A stretch of 64,000 bases of DNA from Rhabditoides inermis (lineage: Eukaryota; Nematoda; Chromadorea; Rhabditida; Rhabditidae), in NCBI GenBank assembly GCA_963966185.1, contig CAWZYM010000272.1:186001-250000 (forward strand), written 5' to 3'. How positions within the stretch are numbered: position 1 is the first letter of the stretch; every line of letters begins with the position of its first letter. Below are positions 57,725 through 64,000 of the stretch, piece by piece. Under the pieces are notes generated by a model. It saw only the letters and a list, made by a program, of their open reading frames with translations, was not told where the DNA came from and searched no databases. A program made the translations under genes and the position numbers.

Positions 57725-60700
57725 ATGTCGAAGGGCAATCGTACCAAAACTAGGAGGACTCGAAGGGCAAGGAAGAGGTGCTGTCAGCGTACCGTACAGA
57801 CGGTGTGATTGTTGTAATCGTGGTTACTATCATGTAACTACACTTGTAATTCACACACTGTTCAGTAAGAAGTTTGTAAGTACTTTCGGATACCGTATAC
57901 TGTGTATACGGTTTTTATTTTTTCTTCTCGGAGATGATACACACATAAATCACCTATTTTTGTAATCCAAAAAGTTGCTTATCGGAGAAGAACTGTGACC
58001 GGAAGTGACGTGAGGGTCGTCTAATGTTTGTATTCTTGTCCAGGAAGCACAACTCTTCGCGCCACGGGACTCAAGCATCCAGAAAGGACTCCGGACAGCA
58101 CTCTCGAAACGGTCACAAGCGCAGCAGGTATTTTTCATTTAGTGTATACAGCGTGTTCGTAATCTACAGTACTTTGATGCATTAACAACAATTATTATGT
58201 ACTGGTTGCAGGCTGGAGCCGGAGCCGGTAGTGATCAGCGACAGCGACGCCAGCGAGAAGAGCGAGCAGCTGGCTGCCCTGTCGACATCCTTTCCGTGAG
58301 TTTTATGATGTGTACAATTTACAAATTAGATACATTTATATTGCCATAACTAAGAAAATTGAGGAAAATGTGTTGCATAATATTGAAACATAGTTTACGA
58401 CCCATAGTTATAGGGTATTCCCCCCGTTCACGGTACGCTTGTTCACTCGTCGCATATTTTCGAGACATCATTTCATCGCGCTTTCGCGAGATAATTCGAC
58501 CGCGCAATTCGCGCGCTTGGCGGTCTGACTTTAGGGAAATGAGGATCATTTGCGAGTCAAATGAAACAGATCTGAGTACTTTCCGGAGTTAATAACTTCG
58601 GTCAGCTTCGTTTTAAAAATAACTTCGTTTTAACAAAAAAATCAAACTTCGGGAGAGTGAGCGTCTGGGTTCTACCAAAAGATTGTCGGCTCGATGTTTG
58701 TGATTTTCTTTCGTGAAGTGCTCAATTGAGCTCAAAAACATGAAAAAACGCCCTTTTTCGACGTCATTTTCTCATTGTCTGCTTCGTGTCAGGATCGACC
58801 GAGATAATTGCGTACCGTGAAAATGGAGGCACCCTATACTAGTCAGAGTAATCAAGTTTTGTAATTTGTAATATTTTAAATATGGGGGCAATTTGCACCC
58901 CTCTGACACTACTGCGATCCGGATATTGCAGACAGACAGGCATATTAGCAGCTTGCCCGTTCTTTCAGGGAAGTGAGCGTGTTGACCGCGTACCAATCAT
59001 CCACGTCCGAGAGCGGCTACGATCACAATACCAGCCAGGACACGCTGTGAGTGGGTTTCCCTGTTAGTTCACGAGAGGCAGATATTGATCCGGAGTCGTT
59101 AGAGCTGAGCATCACCACCCGTCGCAGAATTGTTTCCATCGAACTAGTAAGGACGACAGTGCGTTCGATTGTCGATCATTGCAGGTTCGGCATCCCGGAC
59201 ATTGGCCATTTCTCCGACGACGCGCACTTCTCCGACGCCGAGCTGTTCAAGGCGGGGGAGGACGACGACGAGTGGGTGCATGTGACTACTCTTCAAAACT
59301 CGCCTTGGCATCAATCAGGCATATTCGTGTGAAAACCAAAGCATACACACAGTTTTTATATGCTGGTTTCGAATATGAGCATAACTTGAACTTCGCCGAA
59401 TTGGTTGTTTGGACGAATTCGAATTTTGTACAGTCCCCGAATGTCCTGTCAGCATCTGTCACCCTGTCAGCATCAAATGGGAGTGTTCGAAACGCGATCC
59501 GGTCTCCGGTGAATGTGCAATTTCGGCGTGAAAGCGCGATCAACATGCGAGAATCTGGCGAATCTCGATTATACAATTAGACAACTCGATTACACTTAGA
59601 TTACAGTCTCTCTCTCTCTCTCTCGTTCACCTTTCTGCAAGCCTGTAACGAAAGTTACATGCTCTAAGCTCTTCAGCTGGTTCGGCTGGACAGACCAGGC
59701 GCCGTCTCGCGTGCCCGTCTTACACATGAACGACGTGTTGAGCAGGGTCGAGTCGCCGGATACGGAGGAGGAAGAGGAGGAGAGCGAGGGCCGGGTGCGC
59801 GCCAGGGTCAGTGTGCCACGTACTTATGAAACTGCTCGGTACTTCAGTTTCTTTGCGTAACATGTACAACCAACGGTTCTTGATCACGTTATACGGTACT
59901 TTTCCGCTGCTACGATTCTTTTTTTTCAGTGGCAGTGTCTGCGAGCGTCCGAGCAGTGCACTATCGCTGCGGTGGCCGCCGCATTGCGCGTGCAGCGAAT
60001 GTCCGAACAGCAACGACAGAAGAAGCACAGGTGAGCAGGGTCGAGGCGGATTTATCGTGACTGCTGCGACTACAGTCAGACATTTTTTTCACTGTGGGAA
60101 ACAATGGAAATATGAGCAACTCGTTCGCCGTTTGTGCTCTGTTCTCTCTACACACTCTTGAATTCCATATTTGAAGTGTGAATCGAAGTTACGTTTCAGG
60201 TTTTCAATCACGTCTCCCGCCGGCAAGTCGTTCGGCGTCAGTGTGGAACACGCTAGCAGGGGCGGCAAGGACACGCGCATGGTGGGTGGATCGAGTGCTC
60301 AACATCATCTCTGAGAGAAACCCTACACATGAATGCAGCATAAATTCGTTAAGAATGCAGAAAGGGTCTGGATTCTGAAAGAATTCAGATAGATTTCTGC
60401 GAGAAGTTGTCCGTAGACAGCAATACACATAAAATCCTAATGAATTCTGTACGAATGAAGATAATTAATGAAAGTTGAAAGAATTCATGTCATTATCATA
60501 ACGAATTACTCATGAATTGCTATTTGAAAAAGGTCGACTATACGACCCCTTTTGCAAGAGAGAAAATGACGAGGGATAAATTTCGCGCTACGCTTTGTCT
60601 CTCGCGAGTGAAATGAAAATGTATTTCGCGATGGTTTACGCGAATTTGTTTTTCTCGCGAATCATGCGAGTTTTTTTTAAGACATGGAAAAACTGTGGTG

Positions 60701-61843
60701 ATGGTGATGATCACATCTGTTTGTGGGAGATGTTTCCTTTTTTTAATTTTCAGATGAAATCAATAGGCATGGTGCGTGTTCAATGTTCAATACAGTCTAT
60801 ACAGTCACGCATGCTATAGTGTAATAGTACGCAAATAGGTTCCATTGGATGATGTTTAGTTTGACAAAAGTTTGTGATGTTATCCGAGTCGCCCGCCTCG
60901 TCCTCCTTCTCTTCCTCCTCGTCTCGTCCTCGTCCTCGTCCTCCTTCTCCTCGTCCTCCTTCTACACGTCCTCCTCGTCTTCCTTCTCTTTCTCCTTCTA
61001 CACGTCCTCCTTTAACACGTCCTCCTCGTCCTCCTTCTCGTCCTCCTCCTCGTCCTTCTTATACACGTCCTCCTCGTCATCGTCCTCCTTCTCCTCCTCG
61101 TCCTCCTTCTCTTCCTCCTCGTCTCGTCCTCGTCCTCGTCCTCCTTCTTCTCCTCCTCCTTCTTGTACACGTCCTCCTCATCCTCCTTCTCTTCCTCCTT
61201 CTACACGTCCTTCTTGTACACGTCCTCCTCATCCTCCTTCTCTTCCTCCTTCTCCTCCTCCTTCTTGTACACGTCCTCCTCATCCTCCTTCTCTTCCTCC
61301 TTCTACACGTCTTTCTTGTACACGTCCTCCTCATCCTCCTTCTCTTCCTCTTTCTACACGTCCTTCTTGTACACGTCCTCCTCATCCTCCTTCTCTTCCT
61401 CCTTCTACACGTCCTTCTTGTACACGTCCTCCTCGTCATCTTTCTCTTCCTCCTTCTACACGTCCTTCTCGTCCTCCTTCTCCTTCTCTACGCCGTCGTC
61501 TTATTGCGCCACGCACATCATCAAAGTCATCACTCATCACTAAACACTGGTGATATTTGCTATTTTTCATTTATTTTATATGCGTCTTCTTCTTCCGACA
61601 TATGAGATGCCCTCACCCGCCGACGTGGTTCCGCAGCGGCGGCGGGTGGTGGATGGACTGGTGGAGTACAAACACTCCTTCACATTCTATTCCGCCTTGG
61701 CAACAATGACCGAGCAGGCGTTTACTATCCAGATGATCCTGAACATGGCGTCGACCCGGAAGATGTGGCTTCCTCATCTATTGTCTTCGTCATCACAAAA
61801 AAATGAATTCAAACTAAGAACGTCGGTGGGTTTTTTTTTTTAA
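57725..61843 (+). CDS. Unrecognised protein with basic N-terminus and acidic middle; 3' end uncertain
   Basis: Not recognised. Coding exons: 57725-57777, 58044-58127, 58212-58295, 58969-59046, 59185-59271, 59677-59806, 59930-60030, 60200-60281, 60754-60771 (18 nt) and a last exon from 61607 or 61637 to 61843 (or a donor after 61825). Phases fit throughout. Residues 1-45 are Arg/Lys-rich (KTRRTRRARKRKHNSSRHG), suggesting nucleic-acid binding or nuclear import. Next comes a Ser/Asp-rich part (VVISDSDASEKSEQ), an acidic run (SPDTEEEEEESEG), a helix rich in Ala (CTIAAVAAALRVQRMSEQQ) and RRFSITSPAGKSFG. The last exon reads RRRVVDGLVEYKHSFTFYSA. The intron 60772-61606 is full of a TCC/TTC minisatellite. 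No domain assigned. Confidence 0.6.
60890..61495. repeat. TCC/TTC-rich minisatellite with CTACACGTCC interruptions
   Basis: Units such as TCCTCCTTCTCTTCCTCCTTCTACACGTCCTTCTTGTACACG repeat at about 50-65 bases between 61150 and 61480, with shorter CCTCGTCCT units before. Open frames of over 230 codons cross it in several frames and on both strands, as expected for a tandem repeat without stops. It lies in an intron of the 57725-61843 gene. Confidence 0.92.
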
Positions 61844-61941
61844 ATAGTTTTTAACCGTTGTTAGCCTGCGTCGTGAGTGGATAACACTCGTAGCGTTTTT
61901 AAACATTTTATTAGACCTGTAGAAATCAAATTCTAAATTAA

Positions 61942-62848
61942 GGCATCCTGTAAAATTCAACAATTCAACAATTCAACAACTGGGAAAATTCAACAATTCG
62001 GAAAATTCAACAACGAAAAATTTAACAACAAATGACGTCATAGAGAAGTTTTCTGACTGTCTCTAAATAACGGGCCCGTTCGAGAGTTCTGTATTTGGGA
62101 TCCGGAGAATCCGGCCTTTTTCCAAATGAAACCGACAAATGCAATATTTTTGCGACGTACTTTTTTTACTGACGAGGTCTGATTGCATGCACATGTCTGC
62201 AAACCTTTTCACGGCTCAGATCATATTGTCAATGACATAGTATAATAGAAGAGAAGTGGGTCGAACATTTGCAGCAGTTCGACGCGACGTCCAGTTCGGT
62301 GCGTGTAAACAGAGTACAAATTTGCTCTACAGGTCGCCTAGCATTAGTTGAGCTGCATCGGCGTGCACTCCATCGCACAGAGTTCTCGATCAGGACTGCC
62401 GGGCTGCCGAATACTGTCCAGAAGTCGGCAAAGATGATGTGATTCGGCTGCTCGTTACGGGCACACTTCACGACAATCTGTTTCGGAGAGAAACATCGTC
62501 GTCAGTTCGTCAGTTGTCGACAAACGCGGATCACTGGTAAGTAAGCCGTATTGCCCTCGTCCACCACGCTGCTCCGATGCGTTCACAAGCGTTTTCAATA
62601 CGGCTTCATCACCTATTCTCCTTTTCAAAACTGTGAACGCAGTAGAAATAGTTTGCAGACGTGTGAATGCAACTATACCTCAACAATAAATGATGAAAAT
62701 ACAGGGCCGGGTATCCCAAACAATTACGGAACTCTTGAACGGGCCCGTTATTTGGAGACACAAAATTTCGCTATGACGTCATTTGTTGTTGAAGTTTTCG
62801 TTGTTGAATTTTCCGAATTGTTGAATTGTTTAATTTTACGGGATGCCC
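61942..62848. mobile_element. Non-autonomous element with about 150-bp inverted ends
   Basis: The left end 61942-62102 and right end 62711-62848 are inverted copies: GGCATCCTGTAAAATTCAACAATTC, ACAACAAATGACGTCATAG and AAATAACGGGCCCGTTC each recur reversed. The 600-base interior has only short ORFs (one of 80 codons, minus, 62229-62471) and no recognisable transposase. CAACAATTC is also repeated in tandem near the ends. Confidence 0.8.
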
Positions 62849-63059
62849 TGCACCGGTCACTTCTCTCGGCGGACAGAAAAATGACCAACAAAAAATGGCT
62901 GTTTTCGTGAAATCTGGACGGAACAGAAACAGAAACAGAAATTTCTGTTTAAAAACACTTTTTTTTAAATTTAATACAATCCAGCGCGTACTTATATTTC
63001 AACAAATACGTTCTCTCTATAAAAAACGCCAATATCTTCATTTCATTATCTATCGGCAC

Positions 63060-63150
63060 TGCGGACCACCCAATCACCCATTAAAAAGTTTTCAGGGGGG
63101 GGGGGGGGCAGCGCGACGCGGCCGCCACACGCGCGATTTGCGCGCCGGTT
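63060..63150. repeat. Dispersed repeat shared with 15765-15835, with a poly-G tract
   Basis: CCCATTAAAAAGTTTTCA, then 13 G, then GACGCGGCCGCCACACGCGCGAT; the copy near 15770-15828 reads CCCATTAGAAAAAAGTTTTCA, CGGTGGGCGTCGCAACGCGGCCGCCACGCACGCGAT. Confidence 0.65.
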
Positions 63151-63362
63151 GACACATAAGTGAAGCGTTTCAGCCAATAAGTGGCCAGTAAGGCTGACGC
63201 GTTCTATCATTTACATATCCGCCTGTCTCCACGCGAGAACCGCAACGGGTTCGACAGAGGCGCGGCTCCCCGCCCCTAGTGAGAAAAGGAGTTCCGCAAA
63301 ATGAAGATATCGGGCAGCCATCGTATCTGTGCATCCTTCAAAGACGGATATCGTCATTTCGG

Positions 63363-63419
<57 letters not shown>

Positions 63420-63901
63420 GTGTCCGCAGACAGCGACCGTGCCGCACGCTAATGCCCTGTGGGGAATGACCGCTCGCATCACCTGGCACTGCGCCAGCCA
63501 CTTGTCAAAAATGAGCGGAGCGGTCGCGACGCGGTTTTTGTCTGCGGACAACGGGACCCGGCCGAAATGACGAGCCGTGCGGATGAAGAAGAGGAACAAG
63601 TAATCGGACAGGAAAAGAAAGATGAAACCTCTTGTGGAACATCGTTCTCTTTCATAAAAATTAGTCTAGGTACATACCCTCTACTGTTGCTTTTCTCGTT
63701 AATGGTTATTGCTATAGAGGAAAGCTCGATGAACAAAAACGAAGTGATGAAGTGATAAAGATTCAATTTTCTTTTTTTTTTATTTTAACTTTTTTAATTT
63801 GTAAAAAAGTACTTTGTAACTTGTTTTTGTAAACTTTTAATAGTTTTTTACTAGTTTGAGCTGTTCTCTATAGCGATTACCATAACGACGTGAAAAGCGA
63901 C
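63151..63901. other. GC-rich stretch with CT microsatellite, possible unassigned exon
   Basis: 63200-63600 is rich in CpG and contains a (CT)n tract at 63363-63417. After an acceptor-like GTCCGCAG ending at 63430, an open phase-0 frame reads TATVPHANALWGMTARITWH and continues to a stop at 63570. No matching donor exon was found, so no gene is called. 63771-63880 is AT-rich. Confidence 0.35.
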
Positions 63902-64000
63902 ATGGCAGAAGCGGAAGATATCTTGCCAATTTACATAAAAGAGGAAGAGGACGATGTTCCTGGGAAGGTTCTTCTTCCTATTTCATGTTTCTCATTCTTA
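63902..64000 (+). CDS. Probable first coding exon of a gene running off the right edge
   Basis: The ATG at 63902 opens MAEAEDILPIYIKEEEDDVP, followed by Gly-Lys and a possible donor (AAG|GTTCTT at about 63968). The acidic, low-hydrophobic start and codon use look coding, but only about 22 residues are visible, so the family cannot be named. The exon may instead read through to the window end. Confidence 0.4.
   Translation, partial: MAEAEDILPIYIKEEEDDVPGKVLLPISCFSFL

Noticed and set aside
60849..61605. ORFs of 234-243 codons, Ser/Phe/Thr or Arg/Pro-rich
   Set aside because: Open in several frames and on both strands, as expected from a TCC/TTC tandem repeat; no splice or homology support.
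1..64000. CRISPR arrays, operons or other prokaryotic features
   Set aside because: All repeats seen are microsatellites, minisatellites or foldback elements; genes have spliceosomal introns throughout.

Overview
The window is eukaryotic nuclear DNA with dense protein-coding genes split by mostly short GT-AG introns whose acceptors are usually TTTCAG or TTGCAG. Those acceptors, a seven-helix receptor of the nematode chemoreceptor type, and coding starts placed directly after an acceptor (as expected for spliced-leader addition) point to a nematode; the species cannot be told. All gene models were built by eye from homology plus reading-frame phase. Gene names rest on remembered family sequence, not on a database search.

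Layout. 1-8.6 kb: the 5' part of a nischarin gene (minus) with a TMEM121-family gene (plus) nested in its 6-kb intron. 9.0-14.3 kb: a 24-exon gene for an unrecognised 933-residue coiled-coil, proline-rich protein (plus), which shares a 0.4-kb divergent promoter with nischarin. 14.3-19.9 kb: repeats, including a foldback element with a tRNA-like end, plus a tiny secreted proline-rich protein gene. 19.9-23.0 kb: the V-ATPase accessory subunit ATP6AP1. 23.4-26.2 kb (minus) and 30.2-32.4 kb (plus): two divergently arranged paralogues of a family I do not recognise, with Cys and Asp-x-His motifs that suggest a papain-like cysteine peptidase. Between them lie repeats and a decayed LINE.

33.0-33.5 kb: a short LRRC20-like leucine-rich repeat protein (minus). 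34.0-37.0 kb: a bestrophin with an intronic tRNA-Ser(CGA). 38.3-39.9 kb: the chemoreceptor. 41.6-46.1 kb: mitochondrial calcium uniporter MCU (minus). 48.7-54.5 kb: EDEM1 (minus). 55.3-57.4 kb: ADP/ATP carrier (minus), divergent with an unrecognised basic/acidic protein gene at 57.7-61.8 kb. The right end carries a terminal-inverted-repeat element and the probable start of another gene.

The genes do not form one pathway. Two loose themes are mitochondrial inner-membrane transport (MCU, ADP/ATP carrier) and the secretory/endolysosomal system (EDEM1, ATP6AP1, nischarin PX domain). Non-coding DNA is rich in GA/CT microsatellites, foldback elements (several with tRNA-like arms) and short palindromes (ATCGAT, TACNGTA, TGACGTCA). 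The most novel items are the peptidase-like pair and the foldback family with tRNA-like sequence.
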